Part shown: positions 1 through 13,373 of the stretch, one piece after another
Position numbering within the stretch: the stretch's first letter is position 1
Layout of the letters: the number at the start of each line of letters is the position of its first letter
Assembly: GCF_021917145.1 (NCBI RefSeq)
Contig: NC_061062.1
Span: 11,993,788 to 12,057,787, forward strand
Length of the DNA: 64,000 nucleotides
Direction of reading: 5' to 3'
From: Hypomesus transpacificus
Taxonomy: Eukaryota > Chordata > Actinopteri > Osmeriformes > Osmeridae
Made by a program: the position numbers and the translations under genes
The notes under the pieces: generated by a model
Told to the model about the DNA's origin: nothing
Database searches by the model: none
Seen by the model: the letters and a program-made list of their open reading frames with translations, nothing else

Positions 1-1531
1 TCTGTCATTTGAACAGAGTACTGCATTAGGACGTAATTTACTATCTATTATGACCAATGAGCAACCTCTCACTGCATGGATATCATGATGATTCATCGTG
101 AATTGAGAGCAATAACGGCTTACCCTATGAAGCATACATGGAACCTCCACTACAGTGGGAGCCCCCAAACTCATAGACTCTGGACGCAACGGCTGGAAGC
201 AGTCGGCTAGCAGCGGCTTGTTAAGTTAAATCCCACGAGCCACGTTACCACAGTAACCCAAAGAAAAGCCTCCTCAGAGTTGAGAGGACATGCCTGCACT
301 CAGACTAAAGACCCTTCCCATTTGAGAGGGGCCAGGGCCTGAGGCTTTGTTCAGGATCATGACCTTCACCCCTGGCCTCCCATCCCACACACGCATCCCC
401 CTCCCCCTAGTGTCTCCAACCCTGAGGACTCGGACGTCTTTAAATATAAATTTGGTCGATGCCCAGTGAGGGATCCCTGGGCGATCCTGAGTCCTAGCTC
501 TACGGAACCCTTGGAGGTCTTTGACCTCCGTTGGTCATGGTCAGAGGAGGTCATGCTCACATGTCATGGTCAGAGGGGGGGACCTCTCATGATGGGGCAT
601 CCAAGTCCCAGATACTCTCTCTGCTGGCGTCTCATCGAGCACTGCAGAGACCCCGACTGTGTGGTTCATCTGGTCTGAATGGCACATTAACCTCTCTGTG
701 CTTGGTTTAAGGGGTTTGTCCCGTGTGTGTGTTTACGTATCACTTAGAAACACACACCGTTTTGGCTAAGTCTGTAGCATCAGGCCAGTGACATGCATGC
801 TCATCACAGATGTGCGCTCCTTGCGGCTGTCTGGGCAGTGTTGGTTGAGCGATGCGGCGTGAGGTTCAGAGGTCAGTGGTGGGGTGAGGCCTGCTGTCAG
901 GGAGGTGCTAGTGGACACAAAGGGAGTGGGCAGCAGGGCTGCTCCTCTCCCTCTTTCTCACTCTCTCTGTTTGGAGAGGAGGGGGGTGTGGAGGGGTGGT
1001 CTGAGTTCAAGATAAGACCCTGTTGAGAGGGAGGGAGAGGGTATGTGGGGTCTGCGTGAAATGGAAAGTGACGGTGTGTGCGGGTGTATTTGTGCACACA
1101 CTTTTTTGTTTGTTTTTTGTGTGCGGTATTCCAGGTCACAGAATATGTCCCTCTGGACAGGACTGGGAGTGAAAGGGGGGGGGACCCATTTTGAGGAGCG
1201 GTCCCCTCAGAGAGAGCGAGGGGTGCGGGGAGGGTCCGGCGGGGCCGGGGCAGCCTGCTAATGATGAGCCATCTGAGGCCTCCATTCACCTTGAACATGG
1301 GCTGCTGCTGCCTGACCTTGGCTTTGATCCACAAAGACTCTTGACCCCCACCATTCCCTCTTGGACAACACCCCTGCCATCTGGACAATGCACACACACT
1401 CATGCATGCATATGCATGCATGGATGCACACACACGCTCCCTCATGCACATACACGTGCACACACAGGGGCATCATTGTTTGTCCTCCATCCTTAGATTT
1501 TGATGGAACAAACACACAGAATGGTATGTTG

Positions 1532-1535
<4 letters not shown>

Positions 1536-1620
<85 letters not shown>
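1536..1620. repeat. (GT)n microsatellite, about 42 units
   Basis: An essentially uninterrupted GT run within the ralgapa2 intron. It creates spurious poly-Thr-His and poly-Val-Cys reading frames on the two strands. It is likely to be length-polymorphic. Confidence 0.97.
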
Positions 1621-1624
<4 letters not shown>

Positions 1625-4224
1625 TGGACGCGCCATGTGAGTTTTGCAGCAGTGTGAGTTTGAGCGACAAACAGACGTCTCACGCCACAGACAAACGGCA
1701 GTTTTAAGCATGCTGTGACTCACTGCTGTCATCTCGAAAACTGTGGGCCAAAGAAAGAGAGGGGCAGGGTGTGTGAGCTGTGGAGGGCACAAAAGGACCT
1801 TTATCTGCCAAATACACTGCCAAATGTGTAAATGTACCATTGTTGAGAGGATTTGAATCACACTTTGAATCACACTTTTTCTTGGTGTTATCTGGCCAAA
1901 TCGTTTTTTCTCTCCTCCCCCGTGTTCGATTTAAAATTGCCTTTTTCTCCGGTCAGGTCACCTCTGTTTTACCTTGCTAGTAGTTTTGTAGATAGTCAGA
2001 CTAAAGAATGCGTAAAAAATAGATTTTCTTTTTCTTTTGGGGTTTATCGCCTAGTTTTTAATACGCTTCATCGCAGTTACATTACCGCGCCTCTCTCCTC
2101 TATAATAGGAATGTTCAGCGGGTCGGAACGCTTGGGATTCGTTGGAAATTCCCAAAGTGGTGCAACACCCCAGCCGTATCCTTGATCAGGCTTGCAGCAG
2201 TCAGCTGGAAGGAGGCTGTTATCCACGGCGACACGGGTGACTTGCATTGGGAGATGCTTGGGAAGGAAGCGCCTCTCTGTGCTTCCCCATCCTCTTTGGT
2301 TCACATCATCTCCAACTACCTGTGACCGGATCGTCTGAGCACCGCCAGAGTCGATAGTGAAAGGCAATGTCAGAAGACATTAGCTGGCGCCACGGCCTAA
2401 CATTCTAATAATCGTCTCAATCACGTCCCAGGTTCAGGGGTAAATTCCAAACTGAGCAAGCAAGCGTTTCAGCTTTTCACCTGCGGAACAGCTATTGGAA
2501 TATGCATTTTCTTGCAGGCTTTGAACTCTCATGACAAATAAATCCAAATTTAAATGAATATGGATCCATGACTACCAATGAGAGACCCTGACCAGCCAGT
2601 CGGTGGGCTGGTGGACTCGACATGAGATAATGTCTTTGCGTCAAAGCCCCCGTTGCCATGAGCATGTCCCTTAATTGAGTAGAGTGGAGCGCCATCCAGA
2701 AGCAGTCCAGTCTCTGAGCAGGAGAACGCTCTGTACCCATGGTGGAGTAATTAGATACAAACATGGGGAGAGAGGGATGAGACGAGGAGAGGACAAGATT
2801 ACCCCTCACTGTGCATTAGGCCTTATTGTCTGTGCCGCAATTCTTTTTTCTCTTTTTTTACGCACCGATAGCATCGCACTTTTACTTAAATGAGCTGATT
2901 GGAGCTTTTACTGGTGCTTATCTCTTCTCTCTCTCTCTCTTCTCTCTCACCCCCCTTTCTCTCTCTTCTCTCTCACCCCCCTTTCTCTCTATCTCTCTAT
3001 TCGCTCTGTGCCCTTAGTCTTTTTGTCTCACCATGTCTCTCTCTCTCTCCATCTCCTCCTTTACTATCGCTCTCTGTATTTGTTTGTTTGTTTTACTCTT
3101 GCTCTTTATGATTCATTTTCAGACCCACTCCCTCACTCCCAGTATCTGGGATAGAAATAGGGGCAGCGACTGAGCACAGGGTTGGGGTAGGTGTGTGTGA
3201 GAAGAGAGAGAGTGTGTGAGTGAATGTCAACTGGCTCCAGCTGGAGTCAATATTTGCTTTGGGAATCTCAATAACAGGGCAGGTTTGAGTCATCTGCATC
3301 CCTGATAATGGACACCCATATGGCTCTGTTGACCCACTGGCCCAGGACTGTAGTTCTCTCTATCTCTCTCTCTCTTGTCTATTCTTCCATTTCTTTATCT
3401 CTCCTGCTCTCTCTCTCTTGTTCTGTTCTGACTTGAACAGATTTCCTCATATTTGTCTAATGCTTTCTGTCCATCTTTCATTTATCTCTCTCTCTTCCTT
3501 GCTCAATCTCTCACCCTCGCTCTCTCCCTCTCATCCATAAAACCCTGGGTATGACCTAGCACACCGAGCTGTGACCAAGGTTGCCATGGCAGCTAAGCCA
3601 GCAATGTTCTGGCGGTGTCTGGTGGTCAAGACTGCCGAGTCGTGAAACACCAGGAAATGATGACCATGCGCCGGAGGAAAGCGGAGGCGTACTGTAAGAT
3701 CAGAGCTCCGGAGCGGTAAGAGTGTCACACAAGGCTCCCGGAGCCTGATCCTGGACAGGCTGTCCTGACTCCCTGTCTCTCCGCAGAAGCTTGAGAGGCT
3801 CTGGAGCCGCTTTGTCTCCTGACGGCCAACACACTTCACACATAGCACAAATACTCACACGCGTACACATAAATACACTCTCTCCTACAGACACACACTT
3901 AAATACACAAATACGCACGGTCAGACACACACAAATACAAACACACAGACTTAAAGTCTCACACACACACACATTCCCTGATTCTCCTCGATTATTTTTC
4001 TCTCTCATTGTCTCTCTGCACCTCTGTTTCTCTCCTGCCGTCCCTCCCTCCCTGTCCCTGTGTCAGCATGGTGAGCAGATTGTCTGCAGCCGTCTCCAGT
4101 GTGTCCAGGGCCTCAGGCTCAGGTGCCTGTCAGACCCACTTTGCTACGGTTCCCTTTAGACGTTGGTCACGCCTGCCTCGAACCCGGCTGTGCCGGCACG
4201 TTAAAGCCCAGCCAGTCCTGACAA

Positions 4225-4345
4225 ACCTCAGCCTAGCCTAAACTACTCCTGTTGAAGGCTGGTTTAGCCTGACCGGCTCAAGCCAAACCTCAGCCTTAGC
4301 CTAAACTAGGCCTGGCCTGACTACTCTAGCCTAGGTTAGCGTAGC
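4225..4345. repeat. Short degenerate repeat of a CCTCAGCC(T)TAGCCTAAACT unit
   Basis: Two near-identical copies of a roughly 20-base unit lie about 62 bases apart (near 4227 and 4288). They are surrounded by many AGCCTA/TAGCGTA variants. This looks like a decayed minisatellite inside the ralgapa2 intron. No function is suggested. Confidence 0.55.
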
Positions 4346-5027
4346 GTAGCCTAGCATGGACCAGGCTTGGCCAAACAAATTGAGCCGTAGTGTAACCTAG
4401 TTCAGTCTCTCCACAGGACCGAGAGCAGTAAGGTGCTGGCAGCAGCCCTCTAATGAGCTGGGCATGGCACCAGTGGCTGCCTCACAGAGGAGGGACAGAG
4501 TTTGGCAGGCAATTTGTCAGGCTCCGGCCATCAACAAGGCATGGCCAAAGCAGACAGGCGTGAGGACCATTAGAGACACATTCTAGCACACACACTCTAC
4601 CACATTCTCACACACACACACTCGCATACACGCTCCCATTTTAATATGGCCCATTCTTTTCTACTGTACAGGGTTGTGTTGTGATCATGATATCTTTGGC
4701 TTGTGTAATACATAATAGACTGTATTTTTAGGTTGTAGAAAGAGAGATGGGAGATGGAAGTAGGGTTAGAGGGATGGTGAAGATGAGGGATCTCTGTCAT
4801 TCATGTGATTATTGTCATCTGGTCAATGCTTTCCCATTTGGACAGGATGCGTATCTTTCTCTCTGTGTTTATAAAACATTTGTCCAAAACTTGGATGATT
4901 GTTATTTGTTTCACACTTTATTAAGTTATGTTCAGAGAGGTTTCAGCTAGGTGTGAATGGTGTGCAGTCTTCCTTGTGTGTGTGTTTGTGTCTGTCTCGT
5001 TGTCTTGCCTTGACCGTAGTCTTTCAG

Positions 5028-8000
5028 CTATGAAGAGCGTGCTCTCTATCTGGAGGCCATCGTGCAGAACCACCGAGAGGTCATGACCTTCGAGGACTTT
5101 GCGTCCCAGGTGTTCTCCCCCTCCCCCAGCTATTACCCAATGAGCGGGACAGGTAAGAGAGCTGAACACACCTGCCACAGCCCATCTCTCCTCCTCTGCC
5201 CCGCTCTCTCTCTCTCTCTCTCTTACTCCCTCTCCTCCTTCTCCATGGCACACCTGTTTCCTCTCCTCCTCCCCTCCCTCTGTCTCCCTCTCCTCCTTCC
5301 ACAGCCACGCAGGGTGATGAATATCAAACAGCCCTCCACACCTTCTGAGTAGCAGCAGCATCAAAGACCGCCTCTCTACAAGTTTTCTCTGTCTCTCGCC
5401 CAATCTCTCTCTCTTTCTCTCCTCTCCTGTTTCATCTTTCCCTTCCTATCATTAATACACACAACCACACCTTTCATGCAATTACCGCCATTCAAATATA
5501 CACGCCACTTTGTTGAATGGAGGTCAAAGCTGTGTGTGTTTGTGTGTGTGTGTTTGTGTGTATCCATCCCTCTGTATCACACACCTACAGCACAGGAACA
5601 CAGTGCCAGTTAAGGCCAGCATTGTAGCTAACTGTGTGTAGCTTCTAGGAAAGTAGGGTTAGGGTGTGTTTAATGTTTGCCTGATAGGATATATAGCCCT
5701 ATCTACCATAGGTCCAAGACTATCTGCAACAAGGCTAACAGGAAATTAATACAATTACCCATTCTTTAGTTACTGAACACCTGGAAAGTTAGTCAATATC
5801 TATAGAGAGAGAGACAAAGACAGAGAGAAACAGAGAGACCAAGAGAGAGAGGAATTAATTAGTTTGAAAACGTGTATGCGTATGAGTGCATGCATGTGTG
5901 TGTGCGTGCATGCCAGTGTGTGTGTGTACAGATCTCAGCAAGCAGTCCCAGAAGGCAGGACAGATAAGCAGACAAGCAGCCCCATTAACATCATTGTAGC
6001 TGGTTCTCCGGGAGGTGTGAAGAATCCTCACCCTGAACTACTCTGACCCTTGATAGAAAGGGGGGAAAGAGAGAGGAACAGAGAGGGGAAAGAGGTGAAT
6101 ACACACAGTTCTAAAACAGGGAATGGAGGAGAGAGGAAGCCGTAAAGGAGAGGGAGAGAGAATGATAAAAGGAAAGAGAAACAAAGAAGGAGAGAAAGGA
6201 CGGAGTGGGAGAGAGGGAAGGGAAAGAGGGCTGGGTAATTACTCGGAGCCTGGATATTCATGTTTTTTCTGCCTGCTGTGGTGGGCTGTTTGAGTGAGGG
6301 TGTCTTTGTAGCAGGGCCGAGGGAGATAGCTGGGCGACGCTTAGAGAGAGGGGGCTGACAGGGAGGGATTCTCTCTTTAGCCAAACGAGGAGTAGCTTCA
6401 CAGAGCGATAGTTGCTAGAACACTATATGCTGGCTTTGGTATGTACAGTGCTATGTAATTTTGTGTGTGCGCATGGGTGGGTGTGTGTGTGTGCGCACGT
6501 CTGCAGCGTCCAGAACAAATCTTTCTCCCCGCAGTGGGTTCACAGTCAGCTGGCCCTCCGTCACAGCTGTGTCTAGGCACCGCAGCACGGACATGCAGGG
6601 CTGTTCCACACATCATGCAGACTTCACCTGGCAATCTTCTAAACAAGGGGGAGGTTAAACCCTACTCTCTCACACACGCACACACTATCTCTCACACACA
6701 CGCTTTCTCACACACACATAATGTGCAGGTGCGCTTGGCTTTCTTCAGTGAGCGTTTTTTCTTTTCGCTTTTTCTCTCCCCTTCTTACAGGAGTTGTTTG
6801 GCTCGCCTGTTTCTTTTCTCCCTCAGATGTTGTTGTCTGTGTACAGCAAAAGCAAAGCCGACTGGACAGGCCTCGCTAGTAGAGGAATCCATTGAATATA
6901 ATTTGCAAATCTTACCGGATTGTCGTCGTCCTCCAATACTTAGTCTCTAGTATGTCCATGTCCGTGTGCCCCATGCTCTGGTGAAATTACTGCAGGATTC
7001 AAGCAGCCATCCCCATCAGATAATCTGCTTCATCATGTCCCTTTGAGCCTCACTCGGTCTGCAATGCCTGGCTTAAAATGCTGCTCTCCATCCTCACCCT
7101 TTTAATATGTGTGCCATTCCCCCTTGCCCCATTCTTTGTGTGTGTGTGTGTGTGTGTGTGTGCGTCTGTCTGTATGTGTGCACGTGTGTGTCTGTGTGTG
7201 TGTGTGTGCCCATATGCCACGCTTTGGCTCACTGCTCCACTAACATGTCACCCATGACAGCGTGCAGGCGTTGGCCGGGGATGGTTTGGGACATGGAGTA
7301 CCCCTGGGCCAAGCTGGACTGTAAGACTCTCTGCCTGCTTCCTCCTCTAGGCATGATGCCCCACCGCGTGCACCCACCCACCCCCTGACCCTCTGGAGCC
7401 CACTGACACCCACTGACCCCCCCCCCCCCCCACTACATTTTGTAACATTTCGTAACCCCTTGTGTCCTGAATGCAGCCTTACTTCTTAACTTCAGCTGCC
7501 CAAAGCCCACTCTCTCTGTTTTATATGTGCACTCATTGTGTTGGGTTGTGTTTTGTAGAATGACATTTTGATGCTTGACCTATTTAGGTTAACCCATGGA
7601 CTTTGACTAAATTCAGTTTTACTTCACTTGTCAACTAAGGCGAGCGTGATGGAAAGTGTTTTGTTCATAATGATTTCTAACTAACAAAGATGGTCTCTTT
7701 TTCCTGAGTGGGGACTGCCAAATCTCATGCTGCCCTGTGATACTTGGCAAGCTCTGTTCTTTCACGTCTCAACTTTCTGTGTAGAATTTTCAGACTCATC
7801 AAGATCTTCTGGTCAGATTCACGCATAATTCAGATACAGGGACCTAACATTTCCACTACAATCTAGTCTAACAAATTCATACTGTATATCTCACAACTTT
7901 CAGTGTCCCAGTGACTAACCCCAAGCGGAAAAAGAGTATACTTAAATCTAAATTACATAATCAAATAAAAGCTTAATATGTTTTCCATTATATTTGTACT

Positions 8001-10641
8001 CAAACTGAACTGATATAAGTATGTTTGTACTCTGTAAGTATACTTTAAGTATAATATTTTTTCGCTTGAGTCCACAACGCCACACAATCAGTCTGAATGT
8101 TCCACCTCACCCCCCTTCATCCCCTTCAACCCCTACCCCCATCCCCTTCACCCCCCACCCCACCAAAACCCATCCCCACCACCCCTAAACAGAGTGTTCT
8201 CTACTACAGCGCTGTGTTGTGTTGTGCTGTGGTGTGGTGTGACCCTGCCTTACGTGATGCTCTACTGTCTGTTTCTTTTTTGTTTCTTTGTTTCTTTTTT
8301 AGATTAAAATATATTAAAGGTCTCGTAAAGATATTTGAAGAAGGTAAGCCCCGAGATCGGACCAGAAGCCTGCGTGCCGCCCCTGCTTGTTGGAGCGAGG
8401 GGGCGCCCACTCACTCTCTCTCTCTCTCTCGCTTGTTCACTCACCCTCGCTGGTTCCCTTTCCTTTATATTTGGTACTAACAAGCTTTATTTACCCAACG
8501 CTCCATAAGAGTAAGGGGGGTGTAAATAGCGGGAGGCTGTGTCAAGGGTTTGGGCAGGGAGGGGGGGGGTGGTTTGGATGGGGAGGAGGTCCTGTTTGAC
8601 GAGGGTTTGTTGATCGAGAGCAGCGCACGATGGGGACACTTAGCACCTGACTAAGTAGCAGCATGAACAATACAGTGCACACTTCTGGCTCGGCTTCTGC
8701 ATGTGGTGTCGCTTTATCCTCCCCCGACAAACACTCCTCTCTTTTCTTTTCGTCCCCTCTTTTTTCTTCTTTTCTTCCCGTTTCTCTCTCTCTCTTGCCC
8801 GAGGCAGACTCTGACACCAGCACCTGCCGCACCGGAGAGAGAGAGCGTCTTTGTCATCCGACAACCTTGTTTGCACTGCTGCAGGGGGATGGGGGGGGAG
8901 GAAGAGACTCATTTAAAACTTCCTTTGTTGAGGTTTTTTTTGTTTCTTCATCTTTTTTTTTCTCTCCAAAATTTACTTTTCTCTTTGTCTATCTTTCATT
9001 CTTGGTCACTCTCTCTGCATTGCTTTGTGTTTTCTCATATTTTTCTGAGACAGATTTATCAAAAACAGACAACGGTATTGATACAAACAGATTTACTTTC
9101 AATTAAATTATGTGGATTCTATTCATTATTTCGTTTTTATTATTTCTGACGTGCAGTGAACTGTTTCTTTGTATGGCTTTAGAGTTAACAGAGTATAAAG
9201 CTTTTGTATTGCTTTGTATTTGAGAGAGGCTGACCCACCTCCACCCCCCCCCCATCAGAGCTCCCTGACAGGGCCCTGGAGTACATGGTTAGGGTAGCTC
9301 TTCCTAGTGTTGGAATGGCCTACCTGGAGGGCACTGGAATGTGTGAGCGTGGCAGTTGGTCCGACTCCCGTTAGACCCGCCCACCAACCCCCCTGATCCC
9401 CTCCCTCTCTCGTAGTTTTTGATATGCGTAATGAGGGTCTGCGGTACATATTCAGTCTATTGTACTAACCCCCCACCCAGTATAAGTCAGTGGGCCTGGT
9501 GTCCACGGCGCTGCCGAGTGTCTGTTACTCCAACCATCTGCCGTGCCTTTTAGATACAGCAACTTGAGATGCTTCAGGGAAAAAAAGAGGGGAGATGAAA
9601 AAGAGGGGCTAGGAAATAAAATAGTCCAGCAGATGCCATCTCTATCACAAAGAGAGGGAAGTTGTTTAAACTCGAGGCATTGTAATATGGGTGTTTGGGG
9701 AAAGGGACAGCAGAGTAGAGTGGAGTGTCGTATGCAAATGAGTTTGTCCATTCTTCCTTGTTGCTCCCACTTATCACTGCTTGGGGTCTGTAATTGTAGG
9801 CTTGAATCTTTTTTCGTTTGTTTTTTTCCTCTTCAGAATGGACAGTGTTTTATAAGGGACACGTTTGTGATTGTCCATGTTCAATTGTGGGGATTTTCTC
9901 CTACGTGGTACACTCTCGCAACAAAAGCTCAATCTTTTTAAGCATTCTTCTACCAAATCATGCAAGCATCTGGAGAAGTATACTTGTGTTAGGGAGTCAG
10001 ACCGAGCATGTGAAGGGGGCCCCATGTTTATTTGCTATCAGACTGTCTATTTCAGTCTAATCGGTGCACTTGATTGTTTTTGTTTTAATGGAATGGGTCA
10101 AATGAATCCGCTCCAAGATTGTGTAACACGGTGATTACCAGAAATTGTGTTTTCATATTTGACTTTCTTAATTTTACTCTTAAAAAGCAGTTGGGCGAGT
10201 CTGCTTTTTGGGTGCCCTGGGAAACATGCATGGCAGAGCATGCTGGAGTATGCCACATACTCAAGATCTCTGAGAACTAATGCCACATATCTGACCATCT
10301 TTCTCTGCCCCATCTCTTTCTTTCTCTGCCCCATCTCTTTCTTTCTCTGCCCCATCTCTTTCTTTCTCTGCCCCATCCCCCCTCTCTCTCAATCCCTCTC
10401 GTTTTCCTTCTCTCAATCCTTCTCTCTCTCCCCCTCTCAATCTCCCTCTCTCCTTTCTCCCTCTCTCCCGCTCTCCCTTTCTCCAGGCTCGTTAAGCGGC
10501 AGCACAAGTGCCGAGCTCAGTGTTGCCGTAGGAACAGACTCGGTGGACCAGGTCTCTCCTACGATGCCCCGTGCCACAAAGAACCGGGTTTCTGGAAAAC
10601 TCCGTCGATCCGCCAGCGCCATAAGCAAATCCTCCAACTGA
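5028..10641 (+). CDS. ralgapa2: Ral GTPase-activating protein subunit alpha-2, C-terminal exons (partial)
   Basis: RALGAPA2 is the catalytic alpha subunit of the RalGAP complex, which with RALGAPB switches off RalA/RalB through a TSC2/RapGAP-type domain. Only the 3' end is here. Exon 5028-5152 follows a TTTCAG acceptor and encodes 41 residues after the RapGAP domain, including [20 protein letters not shown] and QVFSPSPSY. This is the conserved tail of the family (human ends ...SPSPSY..SGTD, from memory). It ends in phase 1 at a GTAAGA donor. Joined to 8303-8343 it reads ...MSGTD and stops. Joined directly to 10487-10641 it continues in frame for about 51 residues, a Ser-rich basic tail ending [11 protein letters not shown] chose RALGAPA2 over RALGAPA1 because the neighbour is INSM1 rather than INSM2. 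The upstream part lies outside the window. Confidence 0.88.
8303..8343 (+). other. ralgapa2: 41-base alternative exon carrying a stop codon (ralgapa2)
   Basis: A long pyrimidine tract ending TTTTTTAG precedes this segment and a GTAAGC donor follows it. With the phase-1 G from exon 5028-5152 it reads GAT TAA: one Asp, then stop (8305-8307). This reproduces the ...SGTD ending that I recall for mammalian RALGAPA proteins. The stop lies only 36 bases from the exon's 3' junction, so if 10487 is the last exon the transcript should escape nonsense-mediated decay by the 50-55-base rule. Whether it is constitutive or alternative cannot be decided from sequence. Confidence 0.7.
10300..10377 (+). repeat. 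Four tandem copies of a 21-base pyrimidine-rich unit
   Basis: Units of the form TTTCTCTGCCCCATCTC plus TTTC repeat four times with almost no differences, about 110 bases upstream of the last ralgapa2 exon. They extend into a CT-rich tract that supplies the polypyrimidine tract of that acceptor (CTCCAG, exon start 10487). Confidence 0.9.
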
Positions 10642-13373
10642 GCTCTTCACCCAACCTCCCATTCTGCCTTCAACTACTTATTACTCCCTTTAAAAGAAAA
10701 CGCCTACCCCTTGTGACTGCAGTTTTGGGCCATTTGAATTATTATTGTTTTTTGTTGATGTTTTCTGTGTCATTTAAACATGTAACTGGAGCATATTGCA
10801 ATTTATTTTAAATGGCAGTTAATTCTTTGATACATTTCCAGTTCAAACTGCGTAATTTAAGATGGACGTGAGATTAAGCTACTTAGGTTCATTCCAATGG
10901 AGAGTCCAGATTGTCACATTGTTTTGAAGTCGACCTGTAGTGAGAATTTCAGTCTGTTCTATGCCACAACTTTCAAGCCATAGCCCATCATCTGGTAGCT
11001 GACACTGTCGTACAGAGAACTCTAAAGAGAGGGAGAGGACTGGGAGACTTCTGTTTCCCCAGGCTGCACTAACATGCAAAAACAAAACACTGAAACAGGA
11101 CAGCCGCTAATGTAGTGATCATATGTAATCAAACTGTACAGGACGGAAAGTTCTGATCACCCGTAAATTTTTATAAACAGTTGGTCTGCCTTTTGACCCT
11201 TCAATGGGTTTTATCATTGATCTCTCTTGCCCTTTTGAACCTACTGTGTAAAACACTGCAGAGCTCTCAATGCTGTTGACCGGGAGGATATTTAAGTGTG
11301 ATGTCTTGTTTGTTTGGATCCTACGTTAATGTATTTTTGCCCACTCATCCTTTTATTGTGAAGAGGAGATGACTGTGTCATAGGAGATGCTGTTCTGGTG
11401 TGCTCTGCAGACGCTCCACCTCTATACGCCATATCCTGGTTACGGAGCACTGTGGAGCACGTGCAGTAGGAGTCTGTTTTTAATAGTTCCAAACCCAGAG
11501 TGGACAATCAATGACGTCATTCCAACAGGGCTAAATCGAAGATTTTCTTCTTTTTTTATCTCTAATTCCCTCTTTTAAATGGATTCCGATGGATTTTGTT
11601 GTTCTTTGATTTATGCAACTCTGCTGGAATGAGAAAAGACTGCATTTGTAATTATCTCATGATGTTGTTAACTCGGGCTCATAACCTATAATCAGATAAG
11701 TTCCTGTTGTCTCTTTCCTCCTCCTTCCTTCCCTGTCCTGTCCTGTGAAGCCCCTAAATGACATTCCAACGTTCCTATAGCCATGTCTTTTGCACTCACT
11801 GTCACGGAAAAGGAAACTAGAATTGAATGTGTCTCTCTTTGTTCTTGGATGTAAATTGCTTTAATTTTATTTGATGACATTTGTCTGTTCCGGGTGTACA
11901 TACAGAGTGATATTGGATGAGTTATTTTGCTGTTGTGTTGAACTGTGTCATACATATGCTGTGTAGATGAGAAAGCCGCAGGAGCCTCAGGTGAATCTTA
12001 CTCCATGCACTGGTTTGTGTGTGTGTGTGTGTCTGTGTGTTTGTGCGCGCCCCATGTGTTGTGCATGTGTGTGTGTGTTTGTCCGAGTGTGTGCATCCGT
12101 GTGTTTCTGTGTAGCGTGTGTGTTTGCTGAAGGAGCTCCTCCCAGTGCCTGTGTAACGTCTGTCCACCAGGGCCCTTCTCCCACACCCCTCTCCCTCCCC
12201 TCTTCCTCCCCTCTCCCTCCCCGCCACCTCCCTGCCACCTGATTACATTTCTTTGGTTTATTTTCTTTGCTGTGAGAGGCAGGCAGCAGACAGCTCACCC
12301 TGCCTTTCTGTCCTACTTTTCTTTTTTAACCGGGAGGAGGGACGGGGGTGGTTGGACGCTGCCATGTGATTGAACAGGTCAGCGTCTCTGCCTCCTTCAG
12401 CTAGTAGGAGCCCACTGACGGGGCTCCGGGCTGCTTTGTTTAGTCTTGATGTGAGGAGGTGCCCCCTTCTCTCCTTTTCTCTCTGAATCTGAATCGAATG
12501 GCACAGACTCCTCCTCTTTCCCATGATATGCCCTCAGTGGCCTCAAGGGACTAGAGGAGGAGGGGGGGGGGGTGTAGATGGCATACCATTGCCGAGCCTA
12601 GTGGACCCTCCTAGCAACAGGAAGGCTGGCGCTGCCAATGCACCCTGCCCCCCTTGTTTGGGTTGCCACGGCTACAAGGTGTCCCCACCTACCCCGTGCA
12701 CACACCTAACCTGCAACACTATCCTAGTCAAGTCTGTTGCACTACTTTGCCTTACCTTTGTACATTTCCTCTTTCTATTCTTAAATGTTCCTCTCCCTCT
12801 TGTTCTTTTTATTTTCTACTCCCTTCATTTCCCGAGCACTGATTAAATAGCAAAGGAGGCACAAACTGGAGGTTTGTTCAGAATATAGTCCATTTTGTGC
12901 AGTTGAAGAATGTATGCAAATATGCTGACCTGAGTCGGAGCAACGCTCTCACCTTCCCCAGTAGTCCCTGGAACCATCCGACTGGCTTTTCCTAGGCGTT
13001 AAGGTTGTAGATAATAGATGAATTTTCGTGGATGGGGTTCCCTGTTCTATTCGGAAGTGTATATGGGCTGGAAAATGTTTTTACCATGACAAGGATTGTG
13101 TCTTATACTGGGTCTACTTATGTGAAGCAAGAATTTTAGTGTTAATTCAAGACTTTTGGGGTTAGGAATCCTGTACATTGTGTCAAATCGAGGGCTCCCG
13201 TCCTTTTCCTGAATATAAATATAGTAATGCCTGTAATATAATATTTGTAAGAGGAAGAGGGAAAAGAGCTTGAAGATTTCATCATTACTTGTTAACATAT
13301 CAAACTGTTTTTAATGACTGGAAGTCATGATATCTTTATTAGAAATGTGAAAATCGGAAAACATTTCATTAAA
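10642..13373 (+). other. ralgapa2: Probable long 3' UTR of ralgapa2
   Basis: AT-rich non-coding sequence follows the long-form stop (10639-10641). It contains GT-rich and CT-rich patches (about 12010-12120, 12180-12240) and no convincing splice sites or coding potential. An ATTAAA at 13368-13373 is one plausible poly(A) signal, but earlier ATTAAA hexamers exist (for example near 12841), so the true end is uncertain. Confidence 0.4.

Larger units (their letters stand above)
1..5027 (+). other. ralgapa2: Intronic DNA of ralgapa2 (upstream of its RapGAP-end exon)
   Basis: I found no coding exon here. The next upstream ralgapa2 exon should encode residues ending in something like LIPLYQSF, and nothing of the kind is visible, so the intron is at least 5 kb and its start lies outside the window. 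The content is simple sequence: a long GT run, several CT-rich tracts (about 2925-3070, 3360-3530), CA-rich stretches (about 3840-3970) and a short degenerate repeat at 4225-4340. The assignment to an intron is inference from the partial gene downstream. Confidence 0.6.

Noticed and set aside
897-1683. Several reading frames of 100-190 codons with His-Thr or Val-Cys repeats
   Set aside because: They are produced by the (GT)n/(CA)n run and CT-rich sequence; there is no splice context or family resemblance.
5306-5350. Possible extra ralgapa2 exon after CCACAG at 5305, giving a short in-frame tail
   Set aside because: It would end in a non-family peptide after a 153-base intron, and the 8303 exon reproduces the expected ...SGTD end better.
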